Origin: Magnetospirillum sp. 64-120
GTDB taxonomy: Bacteria > Pseudomonadota > Alphaproteobacteria > Rhodospirillales > Magnetospirillaceae
Length of the DNA stretch: 64,000 nucleotides
Reading direction: 5' to 3'
NCBI GenBank assembly: GCA_001898825.1
Contig: MKVK01000043.1
Coordinates: 62,001 to 126,000 of the forward strand
Both the position numbers and the translations under genes were made by a program. Under the pieces are notes generated by a model, which saw nothing but the letters and a program-made list of their open reading frames with translations, was not told the DNA's origin and searched no databases. Below are positions 21,482 through 31,600 of the stretch, one piece after another (the first letter of the stretch is position 1; every line of letters starts with the position of its first letter).

Positions 21482-23163
21482 CCGCCCACCACCTTGACGG
21501 CGCGGTTGCCGTCGAAGCGGACGGTCTTATGCTTGTCCAGCCAGCCCGACACCACGTCCCACACCGGCGGGCCTTGGGTGCCTTCGTTGACGCTGGCCCA
21601 GCCCGAGACCACGTAAGCCTTGGACGCGTCGATCTTCTGGCCGGTCTTCAGCAGGGTCATTTCGGAAATGCGGCTGCCCATGGGCTTGGCGATGTCGATG
21701 CGATAGCCCAGGCCGCCGACGCGCACCATGTCGCCGCCCTGCTGGTAATAGGGGTCGGGATTGAACAGGTTGTCGGCCACGTCTTCCAGGATGTCCTTCA
21801 GCAACTGGCCGGTCATTTCCGAACGATAGGCGTTGGGATAGGTGATGGCGGTCTGGTTGTAGACGTCTTCCATGGTGATGTCGGCGCCGGGCGGCAGGCT
21901 GGAACCCCAGCGGAAGCCCGGCGACAGGGCGATCTGGGCGTCGCGTTCGTCCAGCAGCGCCTGGCAGATCAGGTCGTCGAAGGTGCCGTTGAAGTTGCCA
22001 CGCCGGTACAACAGCGATTCGGTCTTCGCCAGCTTCTTGCCCAGCACCGCCTGATGGGGGGCGCGGATCTTTTCGATCAGCGCCTTCATTTCGGCGTCGG
22101 GGGTGACGACGTCGGAAAAGATCGGCATCAGCTTGAAGGAATGGGCCACCACCTTCTTGTTTCTGACTTCCACGTCCAGGCGGGCCAGGAACTTGCCGTG
22201 CGAGCCGGACGCTACCAAAAGCGTGTCGCCGACCTTGACCACCGCCGGGATGGCGTCGTGGGTGTGGCCGGTCAGCAAGACGTCGATGCCCTTGACCCGG
22301 CTGGCCATCTTGCGGTCCACGTCGAAGCCGTTATGGCTGGCCACCACGATCAGTTCGGCCCCGCCAGCGCGGGCCGCGTCGACGCGCTTTTGCATTTCGT
22401 CGTCGCGGATGCCGAACGACCATTTGGGCATCATGTAGCGGGGATTGGCCACCGGCGTATAGGGGAAGGCCTGGCCGATGACGGCGATCTTGACGCCGCC
22501 GCGCTCGAAGGTGGCGGTGTGGGGGAAGACGTCTTCCTCCCATTCGGTGTCTTTCACGTTCTGCGCCAGGAAGGGGAACTTCAGCTTGGCCACCAGTTCC
22601 TTGACCCGCGCCTCGCCATAGGTGAACTCCCAGTGCGGCACCATGACATCGACGCCCAGAAGGTTCATGGCGTCGACCATGTCCTCGCCGCGGGTCTGCA
22701 ACGACGTGTAGCTGCCCTGCCAGGTGTCGCCGCAATCGATCAGCAGCGTGTTGTCGGGCCGCGCGGCACGGATCGCCTTGACCAGGGTGGCCATGCGGTC
22801 CAGACCGCCGACCCGGCCATAGGTGCCGGCCAGGGCCGAGAAATCCTCGGCGCTCAGCATATAGGCCTCGGGCGTGCCGGGCTTCAGGCCATAGGCCTTC
22901 AGGAAGTCCTTGCCGGTCAGATGCGGCACCAGACCGTGCACCTCGCCCACCCCCAGGTTCACCGACGGCTCGCGGAAATAAAGCGGCATCAGCTGGGCGT
23001 GGATATCGGTGAAGTTCAACAGCGTCACCTGGCCCACCGGCTTCATGGCCAGCAGGGAATCCTGGGTGATGGACTGGCGGGCGGCGGCGCGCACCAGGGG
23101 GGCGCCCGAGGTCAAGACGGCCGCAGCGGCGGCCACCTGCAGGAAATCGCGGCGGGTCAGCAT
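21478..23163 (-). CDS. soxB: Thiosulfohydrolase SoxB
   Basis: The 561-residue periplasmic enzyme hydrolyses sulfate from SoxYZ-bound thiosulfonate using two manganese ions. A twin-arginine signal (LTRRDFLQVAAAAAVL) leads it. The metal site is seen in LLNFTDIHAQLMPLYFREPS, LLIDCGDTWQGS, VVASHNGFDVD and LLTGHTHDAIP. The C-terminal nucleotidase-type domain has the expected YNQTAITYPNAYRSEMTG. The length is typical. It follows soxA by 64 bases and is coupled to the CcdA-like gene. Confidence 0.97.
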   Translation of the reverse strand: MLTRRDFLQVAAAAAVLTSGAPLVRAAARQSITQDSLLAMKPVGQVTLLNFTDIHAQLMPLYFREPSVNLGVGEVHGLVPHLTGKDFLKAYGLKPGTPEAYMLSAEDFSALAGTYGRVGGLDRMATLVKAIRAARPDNTLLIDCGDTWQGSYTSLQTRGEDMVDAMNLLGVDVMVPHWEFTYGEARVKELVAKLKFPFLAQNVKDTEWEEDVFPHTATFERGGVKIAVIGQAFPYTPVANPRYMMPKWSFGIRDDEMQKRVDAARAGGAELIVVASHNGFDVDRKMASRVKGIDVLLTGHTHDAIPAVVKVGDTLLVASGSHGKFLARLDVEVRNKKVVAHSFKLMPIFSDVVTPDAEMKALIEKIRAPHQAVLGKKLAKTESLLYRRGNFNGTFDDLICQALLDERDAQIALSPGFRWGSSLPPGADITMEDVYNQTAITYPNAYRSEMTGQLLKDILEDVADNLFNPDPYYQQGGDMVRVGGLGYRIDIAKPMGSRISEMTLLKTGQKIDASKAYVVSGWASVNEGTQGPPVWDVVSGWLDKHKTVRFDGNRAVKVVGG

Positions 23164-23227
23164 GGGTCTGGGTTCCCGATCTGGAAGAACGAGGTGGGGG
23201 GGAAGGCGGCCCTTCCCCCCTTTTCGG

Positions 23228-24037
23228 TTACTTGCGTACCGCCGGGCTTTCCACCCGCAGGCCGTTGGCCCGCCAGGTGGCGTAAAGCTCGATGACGGTG
23301 TTTTCCAAGGAATCCACCGGATAGGGCTCGGCCCGGACTTCTTCGAAGCAACCGCGGATGCGCTTTTGGGCGCTGCCCAGGGTCTGCCATTTCAGCCGGT
23401 ACTGGGGAAAGCCGTTGGGCATGCCCTGGCTGAGGAGTTCCGACCGCATGTGCATGCCGGCCAGGTCTTCGTGACAATGCTTGCAGGCGATGTCGCTCAT
23501 GCCCCGGCGTTCATAGTAAAGCCGGCGTCCCATGTCGAAATAGGGCGCCACCGGGCCGTCGGTCTGCACCGCGATGGGCATGCCGCGCGACTGGTACTTC
23601 ACGAAGGTGGCGATGGCGTTGTAGGGCTTGGAATCGAACTTCAACGGCGCCGCTTCCATGCGTTCGGTGCGGCACTGATTGATCTTTTGTTCCAACGTCA
23701 GCAAGACGCCGGCATGGGGGTCGAAGCGGGGATAGACGGTGCCCACCCCCTTCATGCTTTTTTCGGCGTCGCCGTGGCAGTCCTGGCACGACTTGCCGGC
23801 CTTGCCTTCGGCCTTGGACCACATCTTCTTGCCGTCCTCGACCCACAAAAAGCCGGGATTGGTGAAGTCGTCGTCCTGCATGGCGCGGGTTTCGGGCTCG
23901 GCGAAGGTATAGCCGGACCGCTTGTCGCCCGAGATATAGGGCGCCATGTGGGGATCCTTGGGATCGAAGGGCGGGTCCGCCTGGGCCGGGCCGGCGACCA
24001 GAACCGCCAGCCCCGTCGCCATCATGATCTTGCGCAT
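23228..24037 (-). CDS. soxA: Cytochrome SoxA, di-haem type
   Basis: The 269-residue periplasmic c-type cytochrome is the larger subunit of SoxAX, which joins thiosulfate to the carrier cysteine of SoxYZ. A signal peptide ends near GPAQA. Two haem sites are present, CQDCH and CKHCH, so this is the two-haem form. The catalytic cysteine that ligates the active-site haem lies in RIRGCFEEVRAEPYP. AGGAG precedes ATG 24037. The order soxX-Y-Z-A-B is the common core arrangement. Confidence 0.97.
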   Translation of the reverse strand: MRKIMMATGLAVLVAGPAQADPPFDPKDPHMAPYISGDKRSGYTFAEPETRAMQDDDFTNPGFLWVEDGKKMWSKAEGKAGKSCQDCHGDAEKSMKGVGTVYPRFDPHAGVLLTLEQKINQCRTERMEAAPLKFDSKPYNAIATFVKYQSRGMPIAVQTDGPVAPYFDMGRRLYYERRGMSDIACKHCHEDLAGMHMRSELLSQGMPNGFPQYRLKWQTLGSAQKRIRGCFEEVRAEPYPVDSLENTVIELYATWRANGLRVESPAVRK

Positions 24038-24061
24038 GGGCGTTGCTCCTGATTCTTTAGG

Positions 24062-24382
24062 TCACGCCACCGTGATGGCCTGCGAGGTGGAATAGACCTG
24101 GCCGTCGTCGTCGTGCCACTTCAGCTCGACGGTGCCGCTTTCGGTGGCGGTCAGGAAGAACGAGCAATAGGGGTTGGCCGACACGGCGGGCGCCCAGTCG
24201 GACCAGAACACCTGCTTGCCGTTATAGGTGACGGTGAACTTGTTGATGATCTTGCGCGGGATGGGCTTGCCGTCCTTGTCCTTGCGCTGGCCGGATTCCA
24301 TGTCGTGGTCGATGGTGGTCTTGACTTCGAAGACTTCACCCTTGGCAGCCGAGCTGGGCATCTTGACGCGGGGAGTGGGCAT
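24062..24382 (-). CDS. soxZ: Sulfur carrier subunit SoxZ
   Basis: The 106-residue protein is the immunoglobulin-like partner of SoxY. Family features are PRVKMPSSAAKGEVFEVKT, IDHDMESGQRKDKDGKPIPR and the late VELKWHDDDGQVYS. It has no signal peptide of its own and is exported with SoxY by the twin-arginine route. It sits 23 bases after soxY in the operon. Confidence 0.97.
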   Translation of the reverse strand: MPTPRVKMPSSAAKGEVFEVKTTIDHDMESGQRKDKDGKPIPRKIINKFTVTYNGKQVFWSDWAPAVSANPYCSFFLTATESGTVELKWHDDDGQVYSTSQAITVA

Positions 24383-24405
24383 GATCTTGTTCCTCTCTTT
24401 CCTGC

Positions 24406-24855
24406 TCAGCCGCCGCAGCCGCCGATGGTCACCTTGATTTCCTGGGCCACTTGCCAGGCGCTGCCGTCGGACAGCACGGCGATGGCGCGCACGTCCTGGG
24501 TCTTGCCCAGACGCATGCGCATGGACACTTCCGCCTTGCCGGTGGGGGTGAAGTGGAAGCTGGCGACGCCGGGGCTGGGATTGCCCTCGGCCAGCACATG
24601 GATGGCCTTCACATAGGACGCCTCGGTCATCGGGTGGTCGACGGTGACGGTGAACGGCACGGTGTTGCCGTTCTCGGCGATCTGCGGCAGCTTGATCTTG
24701 ACCTTGCCGTCCTGGGGCTTGGCGCCTTCGGTCAGCTTGGTGATCATGGCGTCGGCCTCGGCCTTGTCGGCCAGGGCCAGCTTGGGGACGACCGTGATGA
24801 TGGCGGCACCGGCACCGATGCCGGCCAGGATGGCGCGGCGGTTCATGCTGGACAT
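24406..24855 (-). CDS. soxY: Sulfur carrier protein SoxY
   Basis: The 149-residue protein carries the sulfur intermediates on the cysteine of its mobile C-terminal tail, which here reads VTIGGCGG at the very end, as the family requires. A twin-arginine signal (MNRRAILAGIGAGAAI) leads it. The start is ATG 24855 with AGGAGA upstream; the longer open frame runs into soxX and is not coding. It acts with SoxZ as the carrier that moves between SoxAX and SoxB. Confidence 0.97.
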   Translation of the reverse strand: MSSMNRRAILAGIGAGAAIITVVPKLALADKAEADAMITKLTEGAKPQDGKVKIKLPQIAENGNTVPFTVTVDHPMTEASYVKAIHVLAEGNPSPGVASFHFTPTGKAEVSMRMRLGKTQDVRAIAVLSDGSAWQVAQEIKVTIGGCGG

Positions 24856-24887
24856 GGATGAAGTCTCCTGGTGTCGAAACGAAAGGG

Positions 24888-25337
24888 CTATTTCAAGGTG
24901 CCGAGATAGGCGACCACGTCCTCGACCTCTTGCGCGGTCAGGATGCTTTGGCCTTCCCATTTCTTCATGACGCGGTTCAGGTCCTTCTTGAAGAAGGACG
25001 GCATCGGCGTGTCGGGATTAAGCACCTTGGGGTCGACGATGCGCATGCGCAGTTCCGGCGGCTGCAGTCGGGAGCCGACACCGGCCAGATCCGGCCCGAC
25101 GTCGCCATGGTCGGCTTCCTCGGGGATGGGCATGGTGTGGCACGACAGGCACAACCCCTTGCCGGCCGCGATCTTGCGGCCATTGGCGGGATCCCCCTTC
25201 TGATCGGTCAGGGGCGCCATGCGCGAAACGTCGTAATAGCCCCGTTCCGGGGGCTTCTTCGGCAGTGCCTGGGACTGGACAGCCCAGGTCATCGCCAGGG
25301 CGGCCGTAAGGACGCCCCAGGAGATGGGTTTAAGCAT
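24888..25337 (-). CDS. soxX: Cytochrome SoxX
   Basis: The 149-residue mono-haem cytochrome is the small subunit of SoxAX. A signal peptide (to about VQSQA) precedes the haem site CLSCH, and the likely axial methionine is in DTPMPSFFKKDL. GGGAGG seven bases upstream fixes ATG 25337 as the start. It is the first gene of the minus-strand operon soxXYZAB-soxV. Confidence 0.96.
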   Translation of the reverse strand: MLKPISWGVLTAALAMTWAVQSQALPKKPPERGYYDVSRMAPLTDQKGDPANGRKIAAGKGLCLSCHTMPIPEEADHGDVGPDLAGVGSRLQPPELRMRIVDPKVLNPDTPMPSFFKKDLNRVMKKWEGQSILTAQEVEDVVAYLGTLK

Positions 25338-25617
25338 AGAACCTCCCCTTTGGCCATGTGGGCCTTGCATTCTTTCGCTTTAGCCGGAATTAGTCTAGCC
25401 GGTCATTTATATGCATAGTTCACTACTATCATATATAAATCAATACTGATTCTTATTGTGCAGTTGCGGCATGTATTATTCCGCGCTGCAAAAAGAATCG
25501 GTTTTTATGTATCGGGCGCTAACCGGATGGTTTTAAGAGGGGGGATTTGGCATAATCCCCCTGATTTGGCGCGTGGACGGCGGTGTCGGCGCGGGGGTTT
25601 GGCGGGGGTTTTTCAGC
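25338..25617. promoter_or_regulatory. Divergent control region between soxX and the giant RTX gene
   Basis: This 280-base gap should hold the sox operon promoter (leftward) and the promoter of the giant gene (rightward). Its core (25400-25490) is strikingly AT-rich for this genome. An imperfect inverted repeat, ATTTATATG (25405-25413) with CATATATAAAT (25430-25440), could be a repressor or activator site. I found no convincing -35/-10 pair at proper spacing, and no regulator gene is adjacent. Confidence 0.4.
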
Positions 25618-28600
25618 ATGAGTGTTTCTGCAGCCAGCAAGGGCGTCGCCGCGACCGGGCCAGAGGCGGAAGTCATCCATGTGGCCGAAGGCGCCCCGGT
25701 GGTCACTTTGCCGGCCGGCAGCGATCTTGGCGGCGCCGATTACGCCCGCCATGGCTCGGACCTGGAAATCGTCCTGCCCAACGGCCAGCACATCGTCATC
25801 CCCGACTTCTTCGACGGCTCGGGCGGTCATGCCCTGGCCACCGCCGACGGCCAGATGCTGCCCGCCGATCTGGTGGCACGGCTGGCCGGACCACTGGCGC
25901 CGGGGCAATTCGCCCAGGCCGAGGGCGGGGCCGCAGGCGCCGGCCTGACCCAGATCGGCGTGGTCGACAAATATTCCGGCACCGTCACCGTGCGCCATGC
26001 CGACGGCACCACGTCGGTGGTGAAGGCGGGCGATCCCATCTATCAGGGCGACATCGTCGAGACCGCCCATGGCGGCGCCGTCGGCATCGTGCTGGCCGAC
26101 CGCTCCACTTTCGCCTTGGGGTCGGAAGGGCGGCTGGTCATGGACGAACTGGTCTATGATCCGGCCACCAAGGACGGCCATGCCAACCTGTCGGTGATGA
26201 AGGGCAGCTTCAGCTTCATTTCCGGTCAGATCGCCCACGCCGCCCCCGACGCCATGCAGGTGCGCACCCCGGTGATGACCATCGGCGTGCGCGGCACCAC
26301 CGTGGCCGGCCAGGTGGGCGAAAACGGCCAGACCAGCGTCGCTCTGGTGGGCGACGTCGGCGGCGGAACCGGTCAGATCGTGGTCAGCAATGCCGGCGGC
26401 ACCCAGGTGCTGAGCCAGCCCAATTCGCTGCTGACGGTCTCGTCGGCGTTCAACCCGATCGCGCCGCCGTCCATCGTCGCGCCCAGCGTCATCAGCGCCA
26501 CCTTCGGCAGCGCCATCACCAACCTGCCGGTGCCGCCCGCCAACAATTCGTTGGAATGGAACACCACGCCCGGCAACAACCAGCCGGCGCCCACCCAGCA
26601 AATCCAGTCACGCCCGGAAGCCGGGGCGACCATCCAGGTGGATCATCCCGGCGGCTCGCAGGTGGTGCCGGCCGGTCAGCAACAGCAGCAACAACAGCAG
26701 GAACAGCAGCAAGGTCCGGCCGAACAGCAACAGCAAACGCCCCAGCAGGACGGATCGACGGGAACCGGTCAGCCGGCCTCGCAGACGGCTGCGGCTGAAG
26801 GTGGAGCCCAGGGTGAGGCCGCCGGCCAGCAGGCTGCGGCCCAGGGCGAGCAGGCGGCGGGACAGGCGCAGGGACAGGGCGCGGCGGAAAATGCCTCGGC
26901 CGGGGCAAGCGGGGCCGATGCGGCAGGGGCCGCCGGCCAAGCCGGCAACGCCACCGGACAAGAGGGCGGCACCACCGGCACCACGGGGGCGGGCGCCACC
27001 GGCACCACCGGGACAGGCGCCACCGGCACCACCGGGACAGGCGCCACCGGCACCACCGGGACGGGCGCCACCGGCACCACCGGGACGGGTACCACCGGCA
27101 CCACGGGGGCGGGCACCACCGGCACCACGGGGACGGGCGCCACCGGAAATCCGGGGGGCGGCACCGGTACGGTGGGGACTGTGGGTAATGGCAATCCGGG
27201 TGGCGGCACCGGCACGGTGGGCAACGGCAATCCGGGGGGCGGTTCGTTCATCTGGTATTCTCCGACCCCGCCGATCCCAGGGTCGGCACCGAAGCCTGTC
27301 GAGACCATCTCGACGGTGATCCAGAACAGCCCAGCCTCGAACTCGGCGGCCAACGAAACCGCCACCAGCCAAGGCAGCGGCGTTTCCAGTACCGGCGCCT
27401 CCAGCAGCGTCAGTTCAAGCTCGGGGACTTCGTCCACCGCAACCACGGGGACCTCGGCCGGGACGGCCGGCGACACCACCACGGCGGCCAAGGCCGTGGT
27501 TCAGGAAACCACTTCGGGGGGCACTGATCCGGTGGCCCAGGTGATCAGTGGCGGCACCTCGTCGTCGGGCACCACCGGGACCGGGACCGGGGGTGTCGGC
27601 ACCACTACCGGAACCGGCACCGGCACCACGACGACGCCCAGTTCGACCATCAACACCGGCACCACGACGACGACCGGCAACACCACCACCACCACGCCCA
27701 CCAGCACGTCGGGCCGTCTGGTGGACGGGCCGGTGTCCGGCGCCCAGGTGTTCCTGGATATCAATGGCGACGGGCAGTACCAGTCGGGGACCGAGCCGGT
27801 GGGGGTGACCGACGGCAACGGTTACTACACCATCAGCGGCGCCGGCAATTACGCCATCATCGCGCTTCCCGGCGGCACCGACACGGTGACCGGCCAGACC
27901 ATCAGCTTCACCATGAAGGCGCCGCCCGGCTCGACCGTGGTGTCGCCGCTGACCACCTTGGTGGCGGAAGTGGGCGAGGCCAAGGTCAAGCAATTGCTGG
28001 GCATCACCTCGACGGCGTCGCTGCTGACCACCGACCCCACCACCGCGACCGAGATTTACGCCGCCGGCATCCAGGTGGTGGCCACCATCAACGCCATGAA
28101 GAACGGCCTGGGGCTGACCCAGGAACAGGTGATGACGGCGTTGAAAACCGCCATGACCAACACGTCCAGCACCAGCAGCGGCTTTTTGACCAATACGACG
28201 ACGTTGACCTCGGTGGTCACCGCCGCCGGTGGTTCCGCCCCCTATGCCAACTTCCTAAACGACGTTTCAACCGCCGCCGCCAACGCGCAAAGTGCCGCAA
28301 CGTCCGGCGGTTCCATCGCCGACATCATCAACCCGGCCCCCATCGACGGGGTGGGCAACGTCAACCTGACCAGCGCCACGGCGGTGGCCGCCAACATCGC
28401 CGCCTTGATCGCGGCGAATGTCAAGGTCTTCACCCTGTCCAGCGGCGCCGGCACCATCACCGCCGCCCAGGCCGCCCAGGTCGAGTTCAACTATACCGGC
28501 GTTTCCGGGGTGACCATGACGGTCTCGGACACCGCCGCCAACATCCAGGTGGTGGCGGGGGACTTCGATGGCGTCACCGCCATCGTCATCACCGATTCCA

Positions 28601-31600
28601 ATCCGGTCTATTACGGCGTCGCCGACCATGCCACGCTGGCCGCCATCACCACCCCGGCGTCGCAGGTGGGGTGGTATCTGGTGGACGGCGACGACGTGTC
28701 CGCCCAGAGCACGGTCAAACTGGTCAAGATCGAGGCTGGCGCCACCGTGGTGATGACCGCCGACCAGATCAACATGATCGGGCAGATGACCCAGGTCGCC
28801 CCGGAAAGCTGGTTGCTGACCAAGGGCGCCGGGGCGGTGCTGGTGGCGGAAATCGCCGGCAACGTCTCCGGCATGTTGTTGGGCTATGCCGACAAGTTCC
28901 TGCTGACCGCCGATTCCACCATCGGCAAGGCCGACTTCGTCGCCAAGGAAATCCTGAAGGACGGCTTCGCCCTGACCGTGGACGGCGGGTCCTATGCCGG
29001 CATCTTCAGTGGTGTGGACCTCAGCGCCGCCGATTACATCAAGTGGGGCGGCAACGTCATCGCCATCCATGACGGCGACGCGCTCCAGACCTATTGGTCC
29101 GACGTGGCCTCAGCCGGGATCAGCACCTTCCACCTGACGTCCGGCAGCGTTGAGCTGAGTTACGCCGCGTTCGGAGCGTCGCTGTTCACCACCGAGAACG
29201 GCGCCACCGTCACCGTCAGCGACACGGCCGGCGTCGTCCTTCCCTATGTGGCGGACTTGAAGAATGCCGGCGTCACCGACCTGAACTTCACCGGCGACGC
29301 CACTTTAACCATCGCAGACCTTTCGGCGCTGAGCGACAATTTCGACGGCCATTTCACCGCGGTTGGGGTCGTGACCCTGGTGGCGGGCGACGACCTGAGC
29401 GCGGTGGTCGCCGACTTCAGCCTGGTCGACGCCATCAACCTGAGCGCCAACGTGACGTTCAGCGCGGCGCAATACGCCACCTTGATGAACAACGACGTCA
29501 CCGTGAACACCCTTGGTTTCCAGGTGACCCTGAACGGCGTCTCGGGAACCCTGAGCCTGAGCGCGGCGGAAATCGCCCAGGTGGACCAACTGATCCTGTC
29601 CTGGGATGTCACCGTCTCCGAGGATCAGTTCGCCGCCCTGGTCGCCAACGCGGTGGTGATCGTCAAGGACGGCAGCGGCGGCCCGTTTTGGCTGATGTTG
29701 GAGGCGTCGGGGACTTTGTCCATGGATGCCGCCGACCTGGCCGGTATCGACCAAGTCATCCTGACCGGCGATTTGACCCTGACGCCCGAGCAATATGCGG
29801 CCCTGGTCGCGGGTGGCGCAACGTTCGACATCGGCGCTGGCGAACACCTTTACGTCGCCTCGACCTCGACCCCGCAAAACGACATGATCGAGGCCGTCGA
29901 CGGCGGCAGTGTCCAATTCCATGGCGACATGCTGGATTATCGGTTCACCGGCGGCAACGGCAGCATCATCGTCGATGATCTGCGGTTGAAGACCGAACCC
30001 GACCATGACGGCACCGACATCATTACCGGCGCCAACATGGTGATGGGGGCCTTCGCCCTGAATTTCGCCGACGCCTCGGTGGATGTCACCAGCGGCGACT
30101 ACATCGCCCAACTGCGCTTCGGCGACGGCAACACCACCGCCCGCATCGGTGACGGCCTGGACGTGGTCATGTTCGAAGGCGGCGACGACACCATGATCGT
30201 CGAGCAAGGCCCGAACATTGAAACCTATTTCGATTATTACGGTCAGGAATTGAACGGCGGCGACGGCACCGACACCATCCAGGCCGAAGGCTGGGTGGAC
30301 CTGAGCGGCGCCGATCTTTACAGCTTCGAAAAGCTGAAATCGGGGGCCAACGGTGCCGTCGTCACCTTAAGCGCCGCGCAATTCGCCGACCTGCAGATCG
30401 ACGGCAGCGGCGGCGAGACCACGGTCGTGGTGGACGGCGTCGACCTGAGCGGCGCCAACGTGGTCAATTGGGGAAGCGACGATTATCTGCAGGCCATGGG
30501 CCATGTCAGCGTCGTCGAGACGTTCATCGGCAGCGCCTACAACGACCTGTTCGAACTTGGCTCGGGCGACGCGGCGTCGGGCGGCGCCGGCAACGACGTC
30601 TACGCCATCGACGTCGGCACGGAAGTGCGTTCCCACACCTTCGACGCCGACATCAGGATCAGCGATTCGTCGGGCACCGACATCCTGGACGTCACCGGAA
30701 TGTCCGCCGCCCCGCAGAACGACTATTATTTCCGCGGCGCCACCCGTGACGGCGCCGATCTGGTGCTGCACATGGACGACAGCCTGGGCGGTGGCGACAT
30801 CGTCCTGGTGGACTTCTACACCACCGGTTCCATCACCAAGATTCTGTCCGAAATGGATGGGACCGATCCCTATACGTATCTGGTCAAGGGGCTGGTCGGC
30901 ACGGTCAAGGACGAAATGATCGTCGGCACCAGCGCGTCCGAAATCTTGTCCGGCGGCGGCGGCTGGGATGATTTCTATGGCGACGGCGGCAACGACACCT
31001 TCATCGGCGGCGGCAAGGCCAGCGTCAACTATTCGACGCTGACCACCTTCAACGCCGCCACCGGCGGCCTGATCATGACCGGGGCGCTGAACGCCAGCGG
31101 CGACGGCAGCGCGACCCTGTTCGACGGCACCAGCAGCTGGACCCAGACCTATCAAGGCATTGCCGAGATCATCGGCACCGACGGCAACGACACCCTGTAC
31201 GGGTCGTCCATCGACCAGATGGATGGCCGTTTCTCTTTGGAAGGCGGCAAGGGCGACGACCAACTGTATGACGGCGGGCTCGGCACCACGGTCGCCAGCT
31301 ATGAAAATTCCAGCACCGGCATGACCGTCACCCTGTCCTGGGACGCGGCCAACAGCCAGTATCAGGGTAACGTTGCGGGTGGATCCGGAGCCGGCAACGA
31401 CGTCACCCACGGGATCATGTCCTTCGTCGGTTCGGCCTTCAACGACAGCTTCTACGGCTCTGACGGCAACGAAAGCTTCCAGGGCGGGGCCGGATACGAC
31501 ACCGTCAGCGGTGGCGCCGGTTTCGACACCATCGCCTTTTGGAATACCCAGCAGTCGGTGATGGTGGACCTGGGCAACGGCACTGTCCTGAACGATGGCT

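Noticed and set aside
26968-27147. Tandem repeat that might be taken for a CRISPR array
   Set aside because: The units are directly adjacent with no spacers, are in frame within a coding region, and no cas genes are present.
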